In this document: positions 35,827 through 47,039 of the stretch, in pieces
Position numbering within the stretch: position 1 is the first letter of the stretch
How the letters are laid out: the number at the start of each line of letters is the position of its first letter
Assembly (NCBI RefSeq): GCF_049243985.1
Contig: NC_135373.1
Coordinates: forward strand, 85,004,213-85,068,212
Source: Paroedura picta
Lineage: Eukaryota > Chordata > Lepidosauria > Squamata > Gekkonidae
Direction: 5' to 3'
Length of the DNA: 64,000 nt
Position numbers and translations under genes: made by a program
Notes under the pieces: model-generated
The model's input: the letters and a program-made list of their open reading frames with translations, nothing else
Database searches by the model: none
What the model was told of the DNA's origin: nothing

Positions 35827-38800
35827 GTGCGCACTGTGGGATGGGACTGAGAAGAGCTCACTCACATTCAGTATGATTTCCAGGCACTTATATATTAAAT
35901 TGGGTGACAAGGTCCGCCGGAGGGCCTTCGGCTTCTCACTGTTGGATGGAAGCCAATCTCCAGGCAGGGCTATTAGCTCTCAAAGGATAAAAAGGAAGGA
36001 GGCAGCCTTATTACAAAATAGTCCCCAAAGTTATTGTATGCTGTGCCTCCAGGGAAGACGTTCCACAAATCCGTTAGTAGAGCGCCATATACAGGTTTAA
36101 AAGATGAAGGGTTAAAAAAGTCATCTTAGTTTGTTTAATTTTGTGTTACTGCTTATGAGTATTAAAGATAATAATCAAATATAGAACCGTGGATTCCTCA
36201 ATGTGAACTCAGAAGAAAAAAGGAAATCACGAGGCACATAGTAGTCTTTATGTTTATAGATGAAAAGGTTATAACATAAAGTCTAAATGGTCAAAGGTAT
36301 CCCCTGTGCAAGCACCGAGTCATGTCTGACCCTTGGGGTGACGCCCTCTAGCGTTTTCATGGCAGACTCAATACGGGGTGGTTTGCCAGTGCCTTCCCCA
36401 GTCATGACCGTTTACCCCCCAGCAAAACTGGGTACTCATTTTACCGACCTCGGAAGGATGGAAGGCTGAGTCAACCTTGAGCCGGCTGCTGGGATTGAAC
36501 TCCCAGCCTTATGGGCAAAGCTTTCAGACGGCTGCCTTACCACTCTGCACCACAAGAGGCTCTAAATGGTCAAACATATGATCAAACAAAGAGTCAACCA
36601 AAACGGGATCCTAGGTTAAGTGACCTGCTTTCTGTTTTATCTTAGTCAGTGGTTGCTCTTCCAATATACTGTCACAGTAGTAGTCGTATCACATTGGCAA
36701 AATGCTCATAATTGTCTGGGGATTTCATAAAGTGTGATACTACGACTACTACTGTGACAGTATATTGGAAGAGCAACCACTGACTAAGATAAAACAGAAA
36801 GTGGGTCACTTAACCTAGGATCCCGTTTTGGTTGACTCTTTATGTTTGATCATATTACAGATAATATGCTGCAGGAGGAATAGAACTTTGATTTTGAAAA
36901 TAGCTGTAACTCGATTAAGAAGAAGAAGAAGAGTTGGTTCTTATATGCCGCTTTTCCCTACCCAAAGGAGGCTCAAAGCGGCTTACAGTCGCCTTCCCAT
37001 TCATCTCCCCACAACAGACACCCTGTGGGGTGGGTGAGGCTGAGAGAGCGCTGATATCACTGCCCGGTCAGAACAGTTTTATCAGTGCTGTGGCGAGCCC
37101 AAGGTCACCCAGCTGGTTGCATGTGGGGGAGCGCAGAATCGAACCTGGCATGCCAGATTAGAAGTCCGCAGTCCTAACCACTACACCAAACTGGCTCTCT
37201 TAAGTTATATCAATTAACAGGACATTCCTTGCCTTAATGTTCTGGGTGACAGCTGGTGGTTATGCTGTTATCACCAGTGTTGGTGTAGCAACAGTGTTGC
37301 TGTTGTGCCTTGGCTGGGCTACAGTGAGCCATAAGAGAGCACTTTTGCTGCTGTTCTCTGCTCATGGGGAGGAGGGCTGAGGAACATGGCAAAAAAAAAC
37401 TCCCCCCCCCCACTTAGTGGACTGCCAAAAAACCTCATGCCTTGGAGGACAGTTGGAAGGGATAGCAGATATTCTAGCCACTGGGGGGGGGGGCAGATCT
37501 TAACTGTCCTGGCCTCAACCAAAGACCTGGTGGAAGAGGTCTGCCTTGCAGGCCCTATGAGGTGGACAAAGTATTTAAGTTTCATCTTCAGGATCTGGTG
37601 TTCTAAAGAGCAGTCAGGGCTGATCTCCTCTAGGACTGACCGGTTTGTTCGCCTTGCAGTCCAAGGGACTTGCAAGAGTCTTCTCTAGCACCAGAGTTCA
37701 AAAGCATATATTGTATGTTCTTCTTAAATTACCCTGAACTATAGTTGCCTACAAAGTTCTGCACCTCTGCGAGAGAAGATAAATTTCTCCTTGTACTACA
37801 CATGAACCTGTTGCTCCTTAAATAAAAGGGTGGCGAGGGCACCCCATTCCAAACTTTACAATCTCTGCCAGAGAGTGCATATAGATGTTAAATAACATTG
37901 TAGAGATAATTCTATAGGTTCGGGCCTGGTGTGATGACTGCTCCTCACCCATGACTAACCTCTGGGACCAATCCTGGATGGATGAGAGCCAACTCATGGT
38001 CATATATCTCATACCTAGGGAGGCTAAGCTGTTAATCAGAACCAAATGGTCTGTTGTATCAGTCAGCAGACAGATCCAACAGGATGAGAAACACAATACT
38101 GCCTGCATTATGGTGTAACCAGAGATCATCAACCAGAGCTGTCTCAACTGTCTCAATCCTGAACCCCAGCCAGAAGCCAGATTGGCATTTAGCAGAACAG
38201 ATGGTTTAGTCACAGACCAAGTGGCAGAGATTAATGCCAATAAAATAAATGCCATGGCAACATATCAGATAATTTATTTTATTTTATTTATTTAGATTCC
38301 TGTACCGCCCATTTCTTTGCAGCTCTGGGCGGTTTACACAGAACATTATAACTTACATGAAACATTATGTTGACTATAACATCAAAACAACTTTAAAAAA
38401 CATCAAAAGATTACAAAACCACAATTATAATATAATAACCATTAACAGTAACTTCGGGAGTGTCATGGGCAGGCGTCTGGGGGGACCAGCAGGTGTTCTG
38501 AGTCCGTCGGCCTCAAGCAAATGCCTGGTGGAAGAGCTCCCTCTTGCAGGCCCTGCGGAACTGTGGAAGTTCGGGCAGGGCTCTGATCTCCTCGGGGAGC
38601 TTGTTCCAGCAGGTGGGGGCCAGGACCGAGAAGGCTCTGGCCCTTGTTGAGGTCTGCCGCGCTTCTCGGGGGCCAGGGATCCGCAGGCAGTTGGAGGTGG
38701 CAGAGCGTAAGACTCTTGGGGGTATAGGCAGGAAGGCGGTCTCTCAGATACGCTCTCAGATAAAGCTAGAATTTTAGGAGGAATAATAAAAGGCAAAAGG

Positions 38801-41800
38801 CATCCAAAAGCTTACATATATTCTAAATTTCCACAGACATATGAGTGCTATTATCTTAGATGACTAATAAATAATTTATGACTAAAAACTGCATGATACT
38901 TTTATATTTTTTAGACATGGGATATAGCTTTAGCTAGAACAGCAAGAGCATGGGCAAACAAGTGCATTTTTGAACATAGTCCGTATACAGATAGCCATCC
39001 TGATCCTAAACTTCGGCCCATTGGAGAAAATCTATGGATTTCAAATGCTGTGAGAAGACCATTTCATGCTGCTGGTGCTATCAAGGCATGGTATAATGAA
39101 GTTCGTTTGTATACTTTTGATACCCGCCAGTGTACAGGAGTGTGTGGGCACTATACACAGGTAAATTTTGATTCCTTGCGGAAGTTTGGCAAAAGACATA
39201 TATTAGTTAATTACTTAAACCTACAAATGTGGTCAATTAACCATAGATGTTCAAACCAAGTCCACATGACTGTAGGATGTGACAATCTACTGAGGCTTCA
39301 GATTTTGATTTTTTTTATTTTTGCAAACATCTGCCTTTGCAACACAACTGTTGAGTTGGTAATATTCTTTGAGTGATTTGAAAGCCATAGATGAGATCTT
39401 TGTACACATTAGATGTGTTGGAGAGCTGTGATCAGATCTCATATATAATTTAACAGAAAGTCATAGAAGAGGATATAGATTAAGGTTGTGGCATTGGACA
39501 AGGGAGGATTTTGTTTGTCACATCACACCAGCAAAAACATCCTTTTCCCAATAGTGCTTTGAACCTGTAGGAAAAAAGGCAAATATACTATTGTACCTTT
39601 TATTGTTTTTACCAAAGCTGAAAATAACCAGAGAGGAGGGCACTTCAATTGGTGAAATTAATGACAGGAAAGAGTTAATTCTCCATTTTAAATGTTTCAA
39701 GATACAATCACAGATTCCCATTGTGAATAATATTCCAAAGCTTTATATTATCACTAATTATTAGCATCATTTGAAGTTTGTTTTATAAAATAAAATCTCT
39801 TTTTTTCCCCAGGTGGTTTGGGATGTAAGTTATAAGGTTGGCTGCGCAATTGTTTTCTGCGCTAGATTCGGTAAAAACAGAAACATAGAAAACTTCGTCT
39901 GCAACTACGGTCCAGGGTAATTTAACAAGAACATACAATATATTGTCTGTTCCTTTATTCTAATATGAAATATTCTGAAACACAGAGTTGTGACTTTTTC
40001 AACTGCATTATCATATGTATATTCGTTTTGGATTTTGTAAGAGGATTCGTATTGGATTTAGTAATCTTTCAGGGCATTCAGAATAGACAGTGATTAACAT
40101 GGCTAGGATGCTATTTAGCTTGAATGGAGTGTTGGTTCAGGAACAAAGTATCTGGACTCCCTACTCCCACTACAACCTGCTGCGTTCCCCCCTCCTAAAG
40201 CACCTACGGGTCATTTAACCCCCTGGAACAGCATGGGGTACTGAAGAGTCTGCAAGAGGAGGCAGGAACTGGCAAAAAAACCCTGCACTTTTTTTCTGCT
40301 GGTAGAAGTGTTATCAGCAGAAAAGGTTCAAGGTTCTGATTCTGACCTTTGAGGCCATTTGCATTGTTCCCCATATACCTGCGGGGCTGCCTATCTCCTT
40401 ATGCCCCCTACAGCGGTCTTCGTTCAGCATGTGCAAACTTGTTGGTGATTCCTGGCCCTCAGAAAGTACTCCTGATCTTGACATGGACCTGTTTAGTCCT
40501 GGTCCAGACCTGCTGGAATAAGCTTCCAGGAGAGCTGAGTGGCCTGTTGGAGCTCTATCAGTTCCATAGGGCCTGCAAGACCAGGGCTAGAGCCTTTTCG
40601 ATCCTGGTCCCAACCTGGTGGAACGAGCTCCTGAGTGAGCTGTGGGCTCTGCTGGAGCTTCCGGCGTTCCACAGGGCCTGCAAAAGGGAGTTCTTCTGCC
40701 AGGTCTATGGTTGAGGCGAAGAAGCGAGGAAGATCGGTGCCCCTCCTAGGGACAGCCAGCAGTTAGTCTTGTGATCTTGCCCCCTCTTTCCATCCCTCCA
40801 GAGGTAGAGGTGGGGTGGAGGAGAGTGGGGGATTTTTGGAGCTATTACTGCCATGTTGCTCGGTTATTATTGTGGTTTTGATGTCTGTTTTAATGAGGTT
40901 TTATTGGGGTGTTTATCGGACATTTGTAACCCGCCACGAGCCGGTCTCGGGAGTGGCAGGAAATAATAATAAAAAAAAAAAAGACATACCTCTTCCGCCA
41001 GGTCTTTGGTTGAGGTCAGGATGGCTAAGATCTGGGGGGCTAGCTATGAAGGGGCTAAAATCTGCTCCCCCTTCCAATTGTTCTCCAAGGCATGAAGTTT
41101 TTTGGCAGTCTACTGAGTAGAGGGAGGGAAGATGTTTTTTGTCACTGTTTTATTGTTTTACAGAGAGTTTTATAGTAGGGCTTTTTACTGTGTTACCTGC
41201 CACAAACCAGTTTGAGCACGAATGGCAGGCTATAAGTCAAATCATCATCATCATCATCATGGCAGGCTATAAGTCAAAATATCATCATCATCTTTAACCG
41301 CTCCTTGCGGAGTGGATAAAATAAAGGAGTAAGGGCCCCGAGGGCGGGCCCTGTCCAGGATCAGGAAGGGTGCCGATAGGCAAAGCACCTCCTGATCCGC
41401 CCCCCTCCGAGTTCACCCGCATGCGGCCGGCCGCTGCCATTACCTGCCTCGCCTTGGAGGGGGCAGGTCGCCGCCTCGCTGCACACCCAGGACGGGCCGG
41501 CAGCAGCAGCCATGGCGCCGGCGCCGGCCGCCACCAGAACACCTCGCCCCCGGCCCGCACAGCTGGGAGCGGCCTGCACCGCCACCCATCGCAGGAAGAC
41601 ATGGCGGCGCCCGCCCCGACCGCACACAGACATGCTAGGGTCCACGTCGCCCAGAGGCCCGCCCGGTGGAGGAAGCTCGGGGACCAGTTGCCAAGGCGCA
41701 GGCTGTGCCGCCGCCGCCCGCACCGCCAGCCCCGCCCTGTCCGCCGCCCAAGAACCGGTCCATCGACAGCAGCCTCGCCTCCAGCTCCACCACCTACATT

Positions 41801-44800
41801 TACTCCCTCGCCCCCACAGGCCCAGGTAGACACTGTTCTAAGGCTGTCAAGAAACCCCAGGGCTCCACAAAACCCTTATTGAGAAAGCCTGGTTTAATTT
41901 CTCAAGTATACTGAAAACCAGATCTCTTTTCAGAAAAAAAACTAGCCTTTTCTAATGAGAACTTAGAAGAATGACAACCCCCTTTCAGCCAACCCTTATA
42001 ATCACTACATACTCAAACATGTGACAAGAGAACTTGCAAAAATGTATTTAGCAGATCACTTTGGTAAGCACTCATTTGTAGGGCTCCACTGACTATATTA
42101 TTGTCTACATTAGCTATATGTTGTGGTGCAGCAGAGCAGCAGAACATCTGTTCCCCACTAATATTGGATATGACATTTAAAGATCTCATTTCACTAACCT
42201 AAATATTTCCTTCATGTAAATTTAAGAATTTTGTATATGTCATACTTCCTATTAGGTCCATCAAAAGACAATTTTATTATTTCAGTTTAAGATCATCTAC
42301 TGTTAAGGAAATTCTAAGAAGACTTTCCTGGGAGTAAACCTCATTGAATAGACTTGGACACTTGTTTTTTGCAGCCACCTACGCTCTCCATCTACTGGCA
42401 CATTCCCTGAGGTAGACTACAGATGTCCATAGTCACATTCATTTGAGGGGCTGTGTCAGTAGATGTTCCCAGATCAAAAATTGCCAAACAGGGAGGGGGA
42501 AGGGGAGAGATATAGGAGACTGTTGAGTGTTTCCCCACCCCTATGAAGCATGTGTGGAAACTGAGAGGAGAAAGCAGCTGGAGGCAACCATGGGTTCACT
42601 TTTAACTTCTTCTAATATGAGTGTGTCTTGCATTTCTTAAAGGGAGCTGGTAAATTAGGGGAAACAGCTCCACAGCACGAAAGCTCAGACAGACTGAAAT
42701 GAGCACTTAGTTTTATGAACCGATACCTTGTTACATGAGCCCAAACAGTGTGTAGCATGTGAATATTATATATGTAGCAGTCTGCATTTCAGTGTATTTA
42801 TTTCATAAAGATAATTTTGTTCTTTAGTGGCAATTACCCAAGGCATCCTTACAGAAAAGGACAGTCATGTAGTGAGTGCCCAGAAGGAGACACTTGTGTA
42901 GATAACCTCTGCAGTAAGTATTAAAATAAATGATTATTCACTCAAAATTATATTATCTTTCATAATCTGTTTAGATATTTTAATCCCACAGTTCCTCAAA
43001 AAAGATCAAGGCTGTAGATAACATCTCCAATTCTTATTAAAGGACTAGGTTGAAGTCCATTGTAAAAATGGGCTTTGAAAGGGGTTGGTAAGTCGGAGCG
43101 CTCCCACAGATTGTGGGTCCACAAAGAGGTATGCGAGGGACGGGGGAAGTGCCCTGGGGGCCGCAGGACCTGGGGGGGGCGCCCCATAGCCGAGGGGGAA
43201 GGCGCGCTTGGAGGCACCTTCTCCCCTCTCTCCCCTCCAGCAGTCAGTGGTCTCCTCCCTCCTTCTTCTTGCCTCCCCCCTCCCAGGCCTGGCCATTCCT
43301 GCCGGGGCTCACCCTCCAGGAGACAGTGACCTGGAAGGTTTTGGGCAAGGAGTGCAGGTCCCTGCATAGTGGTTGGGCATAGCAAATGATGACAACATGT
43401 TATAGGCAGGGAGAGGGCTCAAGGGAGAGGCAGGCGGGTTGGTGCGCCTCCCTTTCTTTGGGCTCTTGCTGCTCAGGGCCCACGAGGGTTCCTCTGCTTA
43501 TGCGTGGCTCTGAGGCAGCAGGGCGAGGGCCAGGTGGAGGGGGGCTGCAGGTGCCAGGGGTAGGCTCGATGGCAAGGGAGTGAGGCTGGCTCTGTTGGGG
43601 TCGGCCAGCGCTGAGGCGAAGAGCAGGAAGGGTGGCCACCGCCACGAGTATAGGAGTCGTGGCTGACACTCACCTCCTGCCCCTCTTTCTGTCCTTCGCC
43701 GCCCGGGCTGTCCCTTCCTGCAGGCTGGCAAGGGCCAGGCAGGGCTTACCGATCCACAGCAGCAGCCACTCCTCCCAGTCTTAGCCTCAGTGGCACTCAG
43801 GCTGTGTGCGGGGCACCATGCAGCGTATCGCCCCACACCAGCGTCTGAGCATGGCACGTGCCTGGGTGTGCTAGCAAGGTGGCAGGGTGACCAGGTGCTG
43901 GTCGGTCAGGAGGCATAAGGATGTGGGCTGGCTGCGGCGCTAGAGCCACGTGTTGGCTGGGGCGAGGGCAAGGCTGCCAGGCGTCATGGCACATGGTGGT
44001 TGAGCCTGTCGCCCTGTTGGAGGCTGGGGCGATATCTGTGGTGGCAGCTGGATCATTGTGGCCTCTGGCGGGCATGGCGGTCTGGCGGGGAGGTAGGGCG
44101 GTAGAGGAGTGGAGGCATTACGGTCCTTGGTGCGCGGCTCATGGCCAGCTCCTGGAGGCGGGCACTCCAGTGGCCGGCCCAATATGGTCAGCTCCAGTGG
44201 ATTGGCCCGTGCGGGCAGAAGTGGAGTGGAGTGGTCACCAGACGTGTCCCCTAATAGTGCTCTGCCCACACAGCTTTTTCGTAAATATTATCTGAACAAT
44301 GGTAAGGATAAGGCTGAGGTTAAATAACTTGGCCAAGATTTGGAAGTTTCATAGCTAAGTGGGGATTTGAATTTAGGTTTACCTCAGAACAGAATTTGAG
44401 TCCAGTGGCCCTTTTAAGACCAATAATTTTTTGTTGTCAGGCAGTCTCTCACCCAGCCACCATGTAGAAAGTACTTCCTAAAGGCACTGTCTTAGGCTAG
44501 GCCCACTATGTAGGTGAAGCATCCTGTAGAGTTTAAGTAATAAGTAAACATTTTTACAGGACTTACACTTGTAACATATAAGCCATCAACCTCACATAAG
44601 CCTAGACACTAAGGCCAAAATAGTCAATACTAGGAATGTTTGTGCTGAACATTGCAAACAACTGTTTAACAGGTTTGTTTACAAGCCAACTCTCAGCTGG
44701 TTAGGATATCGGCCAAGATGGATTCTGATTCAGTCACACACACACCCAAAAAAAAGAAAAAAGAAAAAATCAATATTCTTCAGCAAGACTCTGGGACACA

Positions 44801-45946
44801 GCAAAGATGAATGACAGATTCTGATCTGTAATTTTTGTGTTTTTCAGCCTTGCAGAGATTTAACAATTTTTTTCTGGGTTTGTGCTTGATCAGAAGCCTA
44901 CTCCAAGCTGAGTCCCTGGTGAGCTGGGAATCTGCTTCTGCTATCCGACCCTTGCTGTGCCCCAACAAGGCTGGCAAGCAGCAACATTTCCAGGACCAGG
45001 AAATTAGAAGTCAGTTCTCAGCTGATCTTGTAATCAACTACGATAGCTTCTTATCCTTTCTTCACTTCGCTAGGTTCTAGCAATGCTTTATACCCATCAC
45101 TAGGATGCAGAAGTCACAATAGCTTGATTATGTGTTATTGTAGGCAAGGTTGCTAGTGATTCACAAATACTGCAAATAAGCACTGACTGTTTTGCTTAGC
45201 TCTAGCAATTGTGCATTCACACAACCTACCCATCCACTTGCAAAAGGTGCTATTCACTTCCCATACTGCACATGGAAGGAAATGAACAGGAAGGCATGAC
45301 TCTTCCCCTTTAGGTGTATGCAATCTTATTGGCTTCTCTGATTGGAGGAGGGTTTTCCACTAGAAGGTTCCAAAACAGCACTCTGTGCAGGTTCAAAGCC
45401 CATCAGGGTAAATACACAGAAGGCCACTTGAAGATCAGAAGGTAAATAGAAAAGTTATTTTTATACTGCTGCAAGTTTGCTTGAGCAGATCATAGCTGAA
45501 AGTAGCTTTTAAGAAATGAGAAAGGCTTAATTTGGATGTTTTATTGTTAATTTTGGATGACTGAGCTCAGAGGAACTGTTCTTAAGTTGTTGACACGTTG
45601 CACCTGAACAAGGACCTGGATAAAATACAGTTTAAAAAACCCTTTTGTCATTTCTTGAAACTTATTGTTGTTTTACAGGAAATCCTGATCGTGACAAAAT
45701 CACACGTATGTATAAGTTAATTTATTTTAGCTTAAATGTTTCAAAACCAAAATGCATACTTAGTAAAGAGTTCTATTACATTTTTTAATAGGCTATTCAC
45801 GATGGTATCCATCATTTGAATTTCGGATTGTATGTGATGAATCCTGTATTGCTTTAGCAATTTTAAGACCAACAATTATGTTCTTAGCATTTGGAGTCGT
45901 TTACTATTTACAGCAACGTTATCCAGGTTTAGGATTGCAACATTAA
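35638..45946 (+). CDS. GLIPR1: GLIPR1-type CAP protein, copy A, six exons, complete
   Basis: Exons 35638-35826, 38915-39160, 39813-39916, 42828-42913, 45679-45705 and 45792-45946 splice in phase to 268 residues; human GLIPR1 has 266. GLIPR1 proteins are CAP-superfamily, secretory-pathway or membrane proteins of uncertain biochemical action. Seen: signal peptide (1-19), CAP residues His46 (SHNKHR), Glu101 (GENLW) and His142 (GHYTQVVWD), CAP signature 2 FVCNYGPGGNYP (173-184), Cys-rich hinge (about 190-208), then a C-terminal membrane segment (236-257) and tail QQRYPGLGLQH, which resembles the human GLIPR1 end. AATAAA signals are at 46145 and 46218. It is divergent from the RIC3-like gene and followed 7 kb on by copy B. 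Whether it is the orthologue of GLIPR1, GLIPR1L1 or GLIPR1L2 cannot be settled here. Confidence 0.92.
35840..36281. other. Copy A intron 1, nothing recognised
   Basis: Unique-looking sequence between exon 1 and a SINE. Confidence 0.35.
36296..36560 (-). mobile_element. tRNA-derived SINE with 14-base target duplication
   Basis: A near-full copy of the ACCTTT-tailed family. The target duplication TCTAAATGGTCAAA is perfect at 36282-36295 and 36561-36574, so it is a recent insertion. Confidence 0.85.
36575..36857. repeat. Long near-perfect palindrome (foldback element)
   Basis: Left arm about 36575-36693 and right arm about 36733-36857 are reverse complements with few differences (for example CACAGTAGTAGTCGTATCAC against GTGATACTACGACTACTACT), around a spacer of about 40 bases. 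The termini read ATATGATCAAAC and GTTTGATCATAT. It is probably a non-autonomous foldback DNA element; no family is recognised. Confidence 0.85.
36919..37198 (-). mobile_element. tRNA-derived SINE with (CTT)n tail
   Basis: A near-full copy of the family at 17525-17818, with the same B-box region and (AAG)n at its plus-strand left end. Confidence 0.8.
37490..37690 (-). mobile_element. Joined L2/CR1-type and BovB LINE fragments
   Basis: On the minus strand BovB coding PWTARRTNRSVLEEISPDCS and ILKMKLKYFVHL (37555-37680) abuts L2/CR1-type sequence (GGTGGAAGAGGTCTGCC at about 37529). The junction lies at about 37555. Confidence 0.6.
37835..38780 (-). mobile_element. L2/CR1-type LINE, two fragments
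   Basis: 37840-38255 holds decayed reverse transcriptase on the minus strand; 38275-38780 is a second 3' end, with a TTTATTTATTTAG tail zone at 38280 and the C-terminal zone at 38540-38700. It lies in intron 1 of copy A. Confidence 0.65.
38915..39160 (+). CDS. GLIPR1: GLIPR1-type copy A exon 2
   Basis: 82 codons, acceptor TTTTTTAG and donor GTAAAT. The CAP core TWDIALARTARAWANKC through GENLWISNAVRR to CTGVCGHYTQ. 27 of 82 residues differ from copy B. Confidence 0.92.
39813..39916 (+). CDS. GLIPR1: GLIPR1-type copy A exon 3
   Basis: Acceptor TTTTTTTCCCCAG, donor GTAATT. It encodes VVWDVSYKVGCAIVFCARFG and NRNIENFVCNYGPG, and ends in phase 2. Confidence 0.92.
40335..40975 (+). mobile_element. 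L2/CR1-type LINE 3' end (plus)
   Basis: Plus-strand C-terminal zone CANLLVIPGPQKVLLILT and, further on, ARAFSILVPTWWNELLSELW and HRACKREFFCQVYG, stop, then a 3' UTR with AACCCGCCACGAGCC and an AATAATAATAAA tail. The last zone occurs twice (about 40500-40570 and 40590-40710), an internal duplication or a joined pair. Confidence 0.75.
40980..41290 (+). mobile_element. Second L2/CR1-type 3' end with ATC tail
   Basis: Begins CTCTTCCGCCAGGTCTTTGG, ends with GTTACCTGCCACAAACCAG and (ATC)n tails at 41241-41263 and 41279-41292. A tandem 3' end directly after the first. Confidence 0.65.
41290..41825 (+). mobile_element. Helitron-like 5' part with very GC-rich interior
   Basis: Starts like the element at 1640 (TAAAATAAAGGAGTAAGG, then GGGCGGGCCCTGTCCAGGAT). 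The interior to about 41820 is very CpG-rich. Several long open frames on both strands are composition effects. No clear CTAG hairpin end is found. Confidence 0.45.
41826..41905. mobile_element. hAT-type end fragment
   Basis: GTCAAGAAACCCCAGGGCTC and GAGAAAGCCTGG match the end of the element family at 25385-25868. Confidence 0.5.
41910..42827. other. Copy A intron 3, little recognised
   Basis: Mostly unrecognised. At about 42318-42370 a worn interspersed repeat (CTTTCCTGGGAGTAAACCTC) is present, a widespread lizard MITE type as far as I recall. Confidence 0.4.
42828..42913 (+). CDS. GLIPR1: GLIPR1-type copy A exon 4
   Basis: Acceptor TTCTTTAG, donor GTAAGT. It encodes GNYPRHPYRKGQSCSECPEG followed by DTCVDNLC, the Cys-rich hinge after the CAP domain. 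Phase 2 in, phase 1 out. Confidence 0.92.
43045..44270 (-). mobile_element. Helitron-like element, 1.2 kb, GC-rich cargo
   Basis: Its 3' end is at the left: CTAG at 43045-43048, then a hairpin zone CCATTGTAAAAATGG, aligning with the reversed end at 15340-15380. The body to about 44270 is about 65-70% GC against AT-rich flanks. Long open frames on both strands have no recognisable protein. The right boundary is judged from the drop in GC. Confidence 0.5.
44275..45678. other. Copy A intron 4, nothing recognised
   Basis: A scrap of the 12229-type repeat at about 44397-44435; otherwise unrecognised. Confidence 0.35.
45679..45705 (+). CDS. GLIPR1: GLIPR1-type copy A exon 5 (27 bases)
   Basis: A micro-exon with acceptor TTTTACAG and donor GTATGT. 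It completes Arg and adds NPDRDKIT. It fits the phase on both sides, and human GLIPR1 has a similar short NRQRDQ-like stretch here. Confidence 0.85.
45792..45946 (+). CDS. GLIPR1: GLIPR1-type copy A exon 6 (membrane segment, stop)
   Basis: Acceptor TTTTTTAATAG. It encodes YSRWYPSFEFRIVCDESC, the membrane segment IALAILRPTIMFLAFGVVYY and the tail LQQRYPGLGLQH, then TAA. Confidence 0.9.
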
Positions 45947-46217
45947 TTCCATTGACCATTCTGTTACAAAAAGAAAACTATTCCTATAATAGCTAACCAA
46001 TCACATAATTTCTAGGATTACTTTATATACTTTGTGTTTTAAAAATAGGTTGGTTTATTTCATTCTGTTATGGTACTTTGAATTGTTTCACATTGTTAAA
46101 AATCAGATATTCCCTGATAATGTGGCTATTTTTAAAAGAAGACAAATAAATACTAAGGTGTTTTTGTGTACATTCTGTGTTCACTGGTAAGTGAAAACAA
46201 TGAATTAATATTTTTAA

Positions 46218-46223
46218 AATAAA
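46218..46223 (+). terminator. GLIPR1: Poly(A) signal AATAAA of copy A
   Basis: AATAAA 272 bases after the stop codon; an earlier AATAAA lies at 46145-46150. Either may be used. Confidence 0.55.
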
Positions 46224-46756
46224 AATATTGATTTGGTATGATTTACAAAGCATAGGCAGATGCAACTATCCACCAGTAGAACCTGCTGATAGCTGTAATT
46301 CTTCCCTGTATCCTCATACCCTAGTGGTCCCTTCTGAACCTGGGTGGGTTTATCTCTGAGATTGTTAGACCGTTGTGGGCTAATAGCCATGGAGATCAGT
46401 GAGCAAGAGTAAGGAGGAGGATGGAGTTGAAATCACCATCCTGCTTCTGCCATTAGCAAAAATGGTATTTGCAGAAGAGGGACATGGGAGATTTCACCCC
46501 CAATTCCTTCCTCATTGTAGCCCCTGACCAACACATTTTTTAATCAAATGGGTCCTGTGATCCTGGAAATCAGTTTTCCTGATTTCAGAAAAGACTGCTG
46601 GGAGAGCAAAGGGAGCAAGATTCGCGATTCTTTCATGAATGGATCATTAGAATCAACCTTATAACTAGTAATGTATATGTATATAGCAATAATCATCTAT
46701 ATACATAAAAATCAAATTATACTTCTGACAACATACTGAAGGTTCCAAAGACTCCA

Positions 46757-47034
46757 TCTTGGTGTAGGAGTGCAGACGTCTAATTTGGCGAGCCGGGTCT
46801 GATTCCGCGCTCCCCCACATGCAGCCAGCTGGGTGACCTTGGGTTCGCCATAGCACTGATAAAGCTGTTCTGACCGAGCAGTAATATCAGGGCTCTGTTA
46901 GCCTCACCTACCTCACAGGGTGTCTGTTGTGGGGAGAGGAAAGGGAAGGTGACTGTAAGTCCTTCTTCTTCTTCTTCTTCTTCTTCTTCTTCTTCTTCTT
47001 CTTCTTCTTCTTCTTCTTCTTCTTCTTCTTCTTC
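46757..47034 (+). mobile_element. tRNA-derived SINE with long (CTT)n tail
   Basis: The head GTGTAGGAGTGCAGACG and the B box GGGTCTGATTCCGCG match the 17525-17818 family. The tail is a perfect CTT repeat of about 24 units (46962-47034), likely polymorphic. Confidence 0.8.
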
Positions 47035-47039
47035 TATTG

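Noticed and set aside
41294-41914. Several overlapping long frames on both strands
   Set aside because: All are low-complexity Ala/Pro/Arg/Gly frames in a very GC-rich Helitron-like block, with no domain and no splice support.
42996-44327. Many 80-125 codon frames on both strands
   Set aside because: A GC-rich block inside an intron, open in all frames because stop codons are rare in such DNA. No protein is recognised.
46962-47034. Regular short repeat considered as a CRISPR-like or coding Ser-rich tract
   Set aside because: A perfect CTT microsatellite that forms the tail of a SINE. No spacers, and the genome is vertebrate.
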